Positions 17,829-28,032 of a DNA stretch of 32,291 nucleotides are shown in pieces. The position numbers and the translations under genes are program-made. The notes below the pieces were generated by a model. That model ran no database searches. It was not told where the DNA came from and worked only from the letters and a program-made list of their open reading frames with translations. Origin of the DNA: Lindgomyces ingoldianus. Lineage: Eukaryota; Ascomycota; Dothideomycetes; Pleosporales; Lindgomycetaceae. The stretch spans positions 91,727-124,017 of the forward strand of contig NW_022985236.1 in assembly GCF_010093535.1 (NCBI RefSeq), given 5' to 3'. The number at the start of each line of letters is the position of its first letter. The stretch's first letter is position 1.

Positions 17829-19694
17829 ACGTACTTCATGGGCGAGTCGCTCACACACCTGAGTTGCTTACTTTTGCCAAGACCCTACCACACTACTTTT
17901 CCTACACTAATGCATTCCTAACAACACTACTTAAACGTGTTAAAGGAACGTTAGATGCAGCTTGCGCTCTAGGCTTTTAAACAAGACGCAACACTTTCTA
18001 ACTAACGCGCTGCAGCTATCTATAGGGTCCCTTAAAAGACAATAAGCAACTAACGCGCTAGACAACCTTCCTAAGCTAATTGTACAGCTAACTTACAAAA
18101 GCTAGATAATAATAAGGAGCAGGTAATTATTTAGCACATACTTAAGCTAGATGCGCGAGGATTTCCCCCCTAGCTAGCAGCTATGGCTAATATAGCTAAT
18201 TCTTTACACGCTAAGCGCAATATAGGCTATATTAGCATAAACTAGCCTAATATGTTTATTAAGTGTTACCTAAAGCTTAAAGTAAAGTTTAAGCGTAAGT
18301 ATAACTATAAGAGAGCCTTTTATAAGAATCTTGTAGTAATTTAAGGCTAGTTTAACCTTATAAAGAATATTAAAGCTAAGTATAGCATCTAGGATAACAA
18401 CACATACAACTTTAACAAGACAGGGTTTATAATAGGCTAGATATCTACTAGAGTAGTTGTTATAGGTTTAGAGAGACAAGGACAGCTAAAAGCAGTCTAG
18501 CTAGGCAACTAGAAGTAGACAACAGCTATCTAGGGCATTAATGCTAAAAAGTAGGCTATTCTGCCTTTTATTATCTTTTAGGGTAGCAACTACTTTTTAA
18601 ACTAGTATAAGAAGAAAAATCTACTCTAGAATTAAGTTATTATAATCTCTAAGCGCAGCTAGACTACTAATTAGCTTAGTCTAGACTAGTTAAAGCACTT
18701 TAACACGCATATAAAGAAGTGTACTGTTAGCAGCTACTGTCTGCTAGTTATTAACAGCTATAAAAGCTACAACTTACTTTATTTCTAGTAATACTATAAG
18801 AATAATAAAATTATTACTATTTATATGCTTTTTTACTTATTGCACCTTTTATAGCTACTTAATATAGGTTGTTTTGCTTCTTTAAAGAAGGTGTATAAGC
18901 GCTAAGCTAAAAACCTTATGCGCAACTAGATTACTTATATTATAAAAATAAAGTTTTTACTATGCTTTAAAGTAGCCTATAATGCTGTAATTACTTCTAG
19001 TAATATCTAAGAAGGGTTCTAAAGCGCTAGATTAGTTCCTTTTAACCCACAACAGGTTATAATAGGCCTTAATGTAAAGTTATGCACTCTATTACTACTA
19101 CTACTTATATATAATAAGCCCTAGTAGTTGTAAACTCTAAGTAATACCTTAGAACTTAAGTTATAATTAATGCTTATAAAGATAAAGATTTAAAAGCATA
19201 TAAATAGTTTACTAACTTTTATAGTTAAAGCATTTAAGAAGGTCTTAAAGGGGGCAGTAATAATTATGTATAAGCTAGTATTAGTGTAATAGGAAATTAC
19301 TAAGCTTTAAGCAGCTAATAAGGCTACTACACAACATAAATTACATAAAAGAAAGCAGATTAAAGTAAAAGAGACCTTAATAATTTAGAAAGGCCTGCGC
19401 TTAACAGCTCTAAAGGAGTTTAAAGCGCGCAGTAATAGAAAAAAGGCAAAGAAGCAGGTGCAAGCTAAAGTAGGTAAGCTATTCTAAAGGCGCTGCAGAC
19501 AGTGCAATTAGACTAGGCATAACACACAAATGTGTAAGCAAGAAGTAGAAGTAGTATCTAAATAATATTCTAGGCTGTACTGTACTATATAGTGCTAGAG
19601 CGGGTTGTTATAGGCTATAATAAAGTTTATTAGGGTAGGGTCTTGGCAAAAGTAAGCGACTCGGGTGTGTGAGCGACTCGCCTATGAAGTACGT
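17829..19694 (+). mobile_element. Fot1/pogo-type DNA transposon, full length (copy B)
   Basis: 1866 bp between TA duplications (17827-17828, 19695-19696). Ends ACGTACTTCATGGGCGAGTC and its inverted counterpart form repeats of about 60 bp, each with two GAGTCGCT-like cores 17 bp apart and the inner block CTTTTGCCAAGACC. Length is identical in copies D and E. It lies between two LTR-like repeats. Confidence 0.95.
17910..19565 (+). pseudogene. Pogo/Fot1-type transposase, RIP-inactivated (copy B)
   Basis: The frame is 552 codons including the stop, usual for Fot1 transposases, with no net frameshift but many TAG stops. The order is: psq-type helix-turn-helix (about residues 15-60, IYRVP at 38-41), CENP-B/Tc5-type second DNA-binding domain (about 65-130), then a DDE core. 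YNFNKTGF at 166-173 is the first catalytic site with Asp changed to Asn (N169). LLVINSYKSY at 278-287 is the second, with Asp to Asn (N282) and His to Tyr. A C-terminal CCHC zinc knuckle survives (C529, C532, H537, C542). In life it would cut and paste the element at TA sites. It is certainly inactive now. Confidence 0.93.
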
Positions 19695-19696
19695 TA

Positions 19697-19845
19697 TAGT
19701 ATAAAGTAGATTTTATTTAATTTTAGACATAAATTCTATTTATGTTATATAAGCTAATTCTACTAAAATTTATATATGTTTCTAAGAACACTAAAGCGTA
19801 TCTTATCATATAGAAGTGCGTGGGGACTCTAAACCTAGGAATGCT
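19697..19845. other. Short AT-rich spacer
   Basis: Between Fot1-type copy B and the second LTR-like repeat; no gene. Confidence 0.6.
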
Positions 19846-20046
19846 ATTAACACCTATAGGCCTTGTACAAAAGGATATTAGAAAACTACTAAGCTAGCTA
19901 CAGAGGCAAGGTGCGACTAAATACATAGAGGAATAGAGGTACAGCAGAGGGCAGAGCAGAGGCGGGGCTAGGTTAAGTTAGGGTTAAGCTAGAGTTAGAT
20001 AGGTTCTAGGCGACCTAAGATAGAACAATTTATAAGAATTGTTACA
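19846..20046. repeat. LTR-like repeat, copy 2
   Basis: Less mutated partner of 17086-17309, ending GAATTGTTACA. It is followed at once by CTACCCCCCCCTC, which on the minus strand is a polypurine tract directly before a TGTAACA start. That suggests a 3' LTR of a minus-strand element whose interior lies to the right. The left limit is approximate. Confidence 0.55.
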
Positions 20047-20560
20047 CTACCCCCCCCTCTATAGACTAATAGTCCCTATTAGTAGTAATTATAGTACAAA
20101 GTATTGCTGTTATGTTCTTTGCCTTCTTAAACTAAAACTAGTCTAATTTAGCTAGGTGTCCTTGCTAAGTATTCCTTTGCACTGCTAGCAGTGTCCTCTA
20201 AACTAAACGCCATGCGTGCGCGCCTACTGTAATATTAATCTGTATAGATGTCTACTCTGTTAAGAATTAAGACCTTTATTTATTACTATCTATGCAGTTA
20301 TTAATCTTAAGTATATGTTTAGTGTAGTAACATTTAGGCGTTATTAGAGGTGCCTTAAAAGTCTTTTGCTATTAGAGTAGTAAGGGAATTTAAGGTATTA
20401 TTAAAGGTAATTTAGTAGTTAATTAAGGTCTATTAGGATATGTTGCTATAAAATTAACTCTAAATTAGGTAAAGTATAGCTTAGCTAGAGCGTATTTAAC
20501 TCTAGGGTTAGAGGGTAGTTAGTTAGACTGTTAGATTTAAGCACTGTTTCTAGGCTTCCT
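20047..20560 (-). mobile_element. AT-rich remnant adjoining the polypurine tract
   Basis: If the LTR reading is right, this is the 3' interior of a minus-strand retroelement. A minus-strand stretch near 20100-20215 beginning MAFSLEDTASSAKEYL is open except for TAG stops, but I cannot assign it. Otherwise no gene. Confidence 0.35.
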
Positions 20561-20850
20561 GAGATGAATGATGGGTTTAGATATGATGTATAGGATGATT
20601 AATTAATTGTATTAATGGTGTTAATTTATCAAACCTTTTTCTGCTCTACTTGTGTTGCTCGGCTTTTTGTTCTGCCGATCCGAGTCCCTCGCGCACTAGC
20701 CCTATGCGCGACCAGCTTGCAACATGCTGCAATTTGCAGTAACATACTGTTTAAGCTTATTGCTTGTACTATGTAGCAGCTTTTGTCAAACGTTCCTCCT
20801 GTCTTGACAGTAGGTGCGCATATCTAACAACTACATCTTAGAGACTTTAA
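20561..20850. other. Small island of less mutated sequence
   Basis: A GC-richer patch (about 20640-20830, with CCGATCCGAGTCCCTCGCGC) in AT-rich surroundings. No coding frame recognised. It may be a leader or LTR fragment of the copia element that follows. Confidence 0.4.
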
Positions 20851-23800
20851 CACTATTCCTGCTATTACTAGCAGATGCTAACTAACTTAGAGCATACTTT
20901 AATAATATTTTAAATGTTATTATACATAAAGACAAAACTACTGTACTTATTATATAAAAATAGAGACACTTTTTTTTTAATATTAGTAAGGAAGAATCTA
21001 TGTCTTTCTTTACTAAATTAGAACTCTACTGCCTCTACTACTAATTTAAACACCCCTACATAGAGAGACTTTAGAAGATGCTAACTAGCGCCAGCTACAA
21101 CATTAATGCTGTAGTGCTAGAAGAGATTAAGAAGTTCTACTACCTTTACTAATTATATAACTAGGCTCTATAAAAATTTAAGTTTATAATTAAAAATAAC
21201 ACTTACTTTAACAATAAAGTTGTTATTAATGTTATATAAATTAATAATAAAAATATTTTACATGTTATTAATATAGACATATTATTTTAAGCTGCTACAT
21301 TTCTAAAATCTATGTCTACATAAGATACCTAGGATGCACTGTGCAAATGCTAGATTAACACCTATTAAGGACTTCTAGACTACATTATGTATAACTCTAG
21401 TATAAACTTTGCTTTAGAAGATTTTTAAGCTTATATAAAGATTATAAAAGCTATATATAGGCAGATGCCTATAAAAGCATATTAGGTAGTTAGAAAAGTT
21501 AAGCGCGTATACACACCTCTCTAATAAGTGTTTAACATTCTAAAGACTAAGCTAGGTGACTGTACAGATAATAAGGCTATCCTATAGATAGCAGTTAAGG
21601 CTCTAAATAACACAGCTAGCCTGCATAGTCTAGTACCCACGCTGCTAGTCTTTAGAGCATACCTAAAAATTAACTTAGACTTTTTACTATTACTAGACAT
21701 TATTACATAAGCAAGCGCAGTATAAAAGGTAATAAAAATACTTTAAAAAGACTATGTAAAAGTAAACATTAATTATATAATTAACACTTATAATAGCTCT
21801 ATAACATATAAAGTTCTTAACTTCCCTCTTAGCTTAGAGATTATAGCATAAAGAGAGAAGAAAGGCTAGACTAGCCTATATAAGATTAAGAGTCTTAAAA
21901 AGAAAGACATTATTATTAAAAGAAAAAATAGCCTACTAAAGCTCTAATATACGCAGGTTAAACAGTACTATAAAGAAAAAAAAGAAGACAACCTACCTAT
22001 AATAGATAACCTACATAAACTAATCCCTATATAAAAAGATTTTTAAAAAAAAAAAAAAAGAGAACAGCTTTATAAAAAAGTTATAAAGGCAGAACTAGAG
22101 CCTACTATAAACTAAGCCTGTTAGGATAGCAATGCCGCACTAGTGTAAAGGAAAGATATAAATACTAGAAAAAGTAAAAGGTAAAGAAAACCTACACAAA
22201 GTCTAGACTAAGTATTTCTAACCTAGAAAAAGAAAGATAATTAGGCCTTGTCTATTAAGCTTTATATAGATAGTATAATTACTACACCTAAAAAACTATT
22301 TAAAAAATTAAACTATATAGAGATAGACACTTTAATTACTAATAGCACTTTTAAAGTTATAGTGTATAACTTAATAAGGCATAAAAGTTAGATTTTTAAC
22401 CTTTACTTTATATAAAAAGTAAAAGGTAAAATAACCTAACTATATAAAAAATCCTGCCTAGTGTTTACTAGCTACTTAGATAAAAAAAAAAAGAAATCTT
22501 TACCTAGTTACTAACTATTTAGAGAATAAGCTAAAGACTACTTCTAGCTATAAAAGTAAGCCTAAGAGCTATGTATAAAATGCATTTTAAACTATGTAAT
22601 ATTACATAAGTATACATCTAATTAATAGATAAGCTTATGCGCACACTGTACATAAAGCTACTAAAGAAGATGCGCTAGAGCTTTCTACTAAATATAATAC
22701 TCTAGGTTGTATAACCTTTATATAAAGCTGCTAAATTAGAACTGTATTAGTTTAAGACATACTATAACTACTATAAAAAAAAGCTGCATATGCACATCTT
22801 TTTATATAACCTCTACTTTTTAATTACTAATAAAAGAGAGCACACTTTTAGTATTACTAGCTTATAAATAAACAACACTTTAAGCATTATAACAAAAGAT
22901 TTTATGTAAAAAGAAAAAAAGAAACTATAAAAAGTAAAGTTTTATATAAAAGGTAAGACTATTCTAGTAAAAAAGTAACTTATTAAGTTTAATAGTAAAA
23001 GAATTAAACTTACACATAATATAGTAGTTTTTACTTAGAAAAAATAAGTAAGCTACTTTTATATAATTAACCTAAAAGATAAAAATGCTATATAATAATA
23101 TATTAAGTAACATATAAAAAAGGTATATATTGCATTTATATGTTAACTAGAGGCAGCATTTAACTTTTTTATTACTTTATAAACTATAGACCCTTTGTAT
23201 AATAATATTAATACACTTAATACATAAATTTAATAGTAGATAGATAATAGTAAGCGCAGTTTTACTTTTCTACTATTATAACTTAATTATATAAAGCTGT
23301 TTATCTTTATAAATAGATTATTTACTAATAATAAAAACTTTAGCTTATAGCTAAGATTTTTAATTATATTAAGTAATAAAGACTATATAAAGTAAAGTAA
23401 CTACTTTAAAATACTAGGTAATATTATACACTAGAATTCTACTAAGTGTAAAAGAGTAACTAGGAGTGTTTTTACTAGTAAACTATATAAAATAGTTAAA
23501 AGGTTTAATAATGTAATTACACTTAGTACAACTTTATAGTAAATTATATAAATACTTAAACTGCTACTAATTTTAGTAGTAATTTATATAAATTTAAAGT
23601 TTTTATATAATTACCTTATTAAGCTAGGCACTACTAGTAAAAAGTAACTTATAATTAACATTATGTTACTCTGTAAATTATATAAGAAAAGGGAAATTAC
23701 TAAAATAAAGTAAATTAATAGTAAAAACAACTTAGTAAATGTATATATAAAAAAAACACTAAACTAGGCTTTTTAATTATTAGTTCTAACTAACTGCCTT

Positions 23801-24490
23801 TTTGTCTAAATAGAAGCATCTGTAGACTAGCTAGATTCTGTGCGCAAAGATGCTTTAGACTAACTAGACTAATAATGCTTTTATATAAGGCTTATTTTCT
23901 TTTATTTTGTTTTTTTTTATATTATACACACTTATTTTTCTTATTATAAAGATCTGTTACTACTAGCACTATATAAAAAGAGAAAAAAGCTAGAGGATTA
24001 TACAGTAAGGCTTAGAAAGTAAAAAATAAAAAAAATAAAAGCTATTTATATAGCGCAACTAGCCTATTTTAACATACAGCATTACTAAGGCAAGTCCTAA
24101 TAAATAGGGGTAGAGTAAAGGTAAAATGTAATTAGATAGACCTATATAGACAGAAGAGAGGTAACATGTACAGAAGGCAACTCTTTAGATAAAAAGAAAA
24201 GTTGCTAGTGTCTATACATAGTAGCAGTGTTGCAGCCTAGATATAAGTAATTACACATAAGCAGGATTACATATCTATGTTACATAATGCTTGTGTGTAA
24301 ACCTTTATGCATAAACATTTAAATATCCCCCTTTTTCTCTGTACAGAGGAAAGATAAGAGTAATAGAACTAGAAACATGTTACTCTTACCTTACCTACCT
24401 TATACGCTGTGCACACTATACACTACTCTTACTCTTGCTACTTAAGTGCTTATACTATAAGCAGCTAGCTGTCGGAGCCCATTCAACAAT
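20851..24490 (+). pseudogene. Ty1/copia retrotransposon pol remnant
   Basis: Copia order (integrase before RT) is legible on plus through many TAG stops. The integrase starts near 21045 with FKHPYIERL and its core runs to about 21560 (VVINVI...ILHVINID, catalytic Asp changed to Asn). The C-terminal integrase part is near 21590-21960 (LVPTLLVF, YKIKSLKKKD). The start of RT is near 22340-22500 (NLYFI*KVKGKIT). RNase H is near 23270-23830 (FIFINRLF, NSTKCKRVTRSVFTSKLY). The last 890 bases repeat window positions 1-1710. Gag and 5' LTR are not recognised. Fungal copia elements with LVPTLLVF-type integrases are common; this copy is dead. Confidence 0.88.
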
Positions 24491-24510
24491 ATATATATAT
24501 ATATATATAT
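24489..24510. repeat. (AT)n microsatellite
   Basis: About eleven AT units directly after the point where the two copia 3' regions stop matching. Confidence 0.9.
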
Positions 24511-24558
24511 CTTATTACTCTTCTAACTAGAAGTATTATCTTTCCTTAATCTCTTATA

Positions 24559-25690
24559 ACGTACCTAACAGGTTGGCCGGCCACACAGGTTGGCCGGCCA
24601 CTTTTGCCAAGCCCCCACTAAACTCTACCTATCTACATAATGCCTTAACAACAACACTAGATTAAATTTTCTAAAGAACATTAGATACAGCTTGCTCTTT
24701 AGGCTTTTAAATAAGACTTAAAACTTTTCTTGCAACGCGCTGCAGCTATCTATAATGTCTCTCACACAACACTAAGCAATTAACGCGCTAGACAGCCTTT
24801 ATAAGCAGAATGCTAGCCTAAATTAAGGAATCTAACTAAGCTTAAGAAGAAGGTAGTTGTTAAGTACATACTTAAGCTTATTATGCGCAGATTTCCCCCT
24901 AGGCTTGCAGCTGTAGCTAATATAGCTAATTCCTTGCCCGCAGAGCGCAATCTAGGCCAGGTTAGCTTAAACTAGACTAGTATGTAGGTTAAGCACTGCC
25001 CTAAGTTTATAATAAAGTTTAATTATAAGTATAATTATAAGAGAGCGCTCTATAAGAATCTAGAGGTTATTTAAGGCTAGTTTTGCCTAGTAGCTAACAT
25101 AAAAGCTAAGTACAGTATCTAGGATAAAGACAGGTATAACTTTAATAAGTTAGGCTTTATAATAGGCTAGATATTAACTAGAGCAGTTATTACAGCTTTA
25201 GAGAGACAAGGACAGCTAAAAGCAATATAGCAAGGTAATAAAGAGTAGACAATAGTTATCTAAGGCATTAACATAATAAAGTAGGCTATAAGATTACAAA
25301 GCTTTAAGTAGTAAATAAGGCTGCTATATAACATAGATTACATAAAAAGAAGTAAATTTAGGCAAAAAGAACCTTAGTAGTTAAGGATAAAGCTTGTCTA
25401 ACTGCTCTAAAGGAGTTTAAAGCGCGTAGTAATAGGAAGAAGCTAAAGACGCAGGTGCGCGCTAAAGAAGGTAAGCTAAGTTAAAGGCAATGCAGGCAGT
25501 GCAATTAGACTAGGCATAACTTATGTACATATAAGTAAGTAGTAGAAGTAGACTCTAAATAATATCTTGTGTTGTATTACTTTATAAAGGGCTAAAGTAG
25601 GCTGTTTTGCAAGAGAATAGGGTAGTTTTAGTAGGGGCTTGGCAAAAGTGGCCGGCCAACCCGTGTGGCCGGCCAACCCGTTAGGTACGT
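24559..25690 (+). mobile_element. Internally deleted Fot1-type relative with a different TIR core (copy C)
   Basis: 1132 bp between TA duplications (24557-24558, 25691-25692). The ends start ACGTACCTAA and contain two AGGTTGGCCGGCCAC repeats 17 bp apart, then ACTTTTGCCAAGCCCCCACT. Outer and inner blocks match copies A, B, D and E, but the repeated core is unrelated. The right end is the inverted counterpart, with ACCCG variants. Confidence 0.93.
24640..25562 (+). pseudogene. Transposase fragment of copy C with a central deletion
   Basis: The start (ATG-CCT) and the helix-turn-helix, CENP-B-like and first catalytic regions (YNFNKLGF) match copies B, D and E at lower identity. After GINIIK*AI near 25280 the sequence jumps to the region before the C-terminal zinc knuckle, so about 730 bases including the other catalytic residues are missing. 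The remaining 923 bases are not a multiple of three. The knuckle end is still present near 25490-25535. It cannot make a transposase, and its differing TIR core suggests another source transposase than that of B, D and E. Confidence 0.88.
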
Positions 25691-25692
25691 TA

Positions 25693-26058
25693 CTATTAGA
25701 TAAGGTAAATATATAACTACTCTATAAATACCTAGACAAGATAAATATACTATATACCTAATCTATCTCTATCTATTTCTATCTACCTTAATATCTATCT
25801 TTCTTAGTCTAGTATCTATATAATATAGGCTACTTAGTAAGTAATATAATATTAACAACTATTCTTACTCTATTAGTATAAATTCTTATAATAATAACCT
25901 TAATACTAAGATAAAGAAAGTAGACTCTTTTAGACTTGCTATAATACTAACTCTAATAAAGAAGACGTTAGTAAAGTAGATAAATAATCTAATAGTATAG
26001 CTTGTAATAATATAGAACTTAGTATTAGAATAGATTGCTAATAATATAAAAAAGGCTA
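25693..26058. other. AT-rich spacer with TATC-like tract
   Basis: No gene. An imperfect (TATC)n tract lies at about 25757-25801. An 80-codon minus-strand frame starting within copy D is accidental. Confidence 0.6.
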
Positions 26059-26060
26059 TA

Positions 26061-27926
26061 ACGTACTTCATGGGCGAGTCGCTCACACACCCGAGTCGCT
26101 TACTTTTGCCAAGACCCCACCCTAACAAACTCTATTATGGCCCATAACAACCCACTCTAGCACTATATAGTACAGTACAGCCTAGAATATTATTTAGATA
26201 CTACTTCTGCTTCTTGCTTACACATTTACGTGTTATGCCTAGTCTAATTGCACTGTCTGCAGCGCCTTTAGGATAGCTTACCTACTTTAGCTTACACCTG
26301 CTTCTTTGCCTTCTTTCTATTACTGCGCGCCTTAAACTTCTTTAGAGCTATTAAGTGTAGGCCTTTCTAAATTATTAAGGTCTTTTTTGCTTTAATTTAC
26401 TTTCTTTTATGTAATTTATGTTATGTAGTAGCCTTATTAGCTGCTTAAAGCTTAGTAATTTCCTGTTATGCTAACACTAGCTTATGCGTAATTATTGCTG
26501 CCCTTTTTAAGACCTTTTTAAACGCCTTAACTATAGAAGTTAGTAAACTATTTATATGCTTCTAAATTTTTATCTTTATAAGCATTAATTATAACCTAAG
26601 TTCTAGAGTATTACTAAGAGTTTACAACTGCTAGGGCTTGTTGTATATAAGTAGTAGTAGTAATAAAGTGCGCAACTTTATATTAAGGCCTATTATAACT
26701 TATTATAGGTTAAAAAGAACTAATATAAGGCCTTAGAACCCTTTTTAGATATTACTAGAAGTAATTACAGCATTATAAGCTGCTTTAAAGCATAGCAGAA
26801 ACTTTATTTTTATAATATAAGTAATCTAGTTACACATAAGGTTTTTAGCTTAGTACTTATACACCTTCTTTAAAGAAGTAAAATAACCTACATTAAGTAG
26901 CTATAAAAGGTGTAATAAGTAAAAAAGTATGTAAATAGTAATAATCTTATTATTTTTATAGTATTACTAAAAATAAAGTAAGTTATAGCTTTTATAGCTG
27001 TTAATAACTAGCAGACAGTAGCTACTAATAGTACACTTTTTTATATGCGCATTAAAGTGCTTTAACTAGTCTAGACTAAGCTAATTAGTAGTCTAGCTAT
27101 GCTTAAAGATTGCAATAACTTAATTCTAGAGTAGATTTTTCTTCTTATACTAGTTTAAAAAGTAGTTGCTACCCTAAAAAATAATAAAAAGTAAAATAGC
27201 CTACTTTTTAGCATTAATGCCCTAGATAGCTGTTGTCTACTTCTAGTTACCTAGCTAGACTACTTTTAGCTGTCCTTATCTCTCTAAACCTATAACAACT
27301 GCTCTAGTAGATATCTAACCTATTATAAACTTTATCTTATTAAAGTTGTATATGTTGTTATTCTAGATGCTATACTTAGCTTTAATATTCTTTATAAAGT
27401 TAAACTAGCTTTAAATTACTGCAGGATTCTTATAAAAAGCTTTTTTATAGTTATACTTACACTTAAATTTTACTTTAAGCTTTAAGTAACACTTAATAAA
27501 TATATTAGGCTAGTTTATGCTAATATAGCCTATATTACGCTTAGCGTGTAAAGAATTAGCTATATTAGCTATAGCTACTAGCTAGGGGGGAAATCCTCAC
27601 ACATCTAGCTTAAGTATGTGCTAAATAATTACCTGCTTTTTATTATTATCTAGCTTTTATAAGTTAGCTATATAATTAGCTTAAAAAGGTTGTCTAGTGT
27701 GTTAGTTACTTATTATCTTTTAAAAGACTCTATAAATAGCTGCAGCGCGTTAGTTAGAAAGTGTTATGTTTTATTTAAAAGCCTAAAGCATAAGCTGCAT
27801 TTAATGTTTCTTTAACAAGTTTAAGTAGTGTTATTAGGAATGCATTAGTGTAGAAAAGGTAGTGTAGTAGGGTCTTAGCAAAAGTAAGTAACTTAGGTGT
27901 GTAAGCAACTTGCCTATAAAGTACGT
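26061..27926 (-). mobile_element. Fot1/pogo-type DNA transposon, full length (copy D)
   Basis: 1866 bp between TA duplications (26059-26060, 27927-27928), reversed relative to copy B. Its left end as printed is the transposase 3' end. Same TIR cores as B and E. Confidence 0.95.
26190..27845 (-). pseudogene. Pogo/Fot1-type transposase, RIP-inactivated (copy D)
   Basis: Frame of 1656 bases, exactly the length in B and E, from the conserved ATG-CAT at 27845 to TAA at 26190-26192. It has the same domain order as copy B: psq helix-turn-helix, CENP-B/Tc5-like domain, DDE core and CCHC knuckle. Many Gln and Trp codons are TAG or TAA. It is more AT-rich than copy E, so it was probably mutated more often. 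Inactive. Confidence 0.92.
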
Positions 27927-27928
27927 TA

Positions 27929-28030
27929 TAACTATTGTCTTTAAAACTATTTATAGAAGATCTAAGAAATTTATATCTATTCTTTATAAATATTTGCTAT
28001 ATATAAATTATAATAAAAATATATTTCCTA
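27929..28030. other. 102-bp AT-rich spacer between copies D and E
   Basis: Two Fot1-type copies in the same orientation lie this close together. The spacer holds no gene; a 69-codon plus-strand frame here runs from one terminal repeat into the next and is accidental. Confidence 0.7.
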
Positions 28031-28032
28031 TA

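Noticed and set aside
25886..26128. 80-codon minus-strand frame
   Set aside because: It starts in the terminal repeat of Fot1-type copy D and continues in AT-rich spacer.
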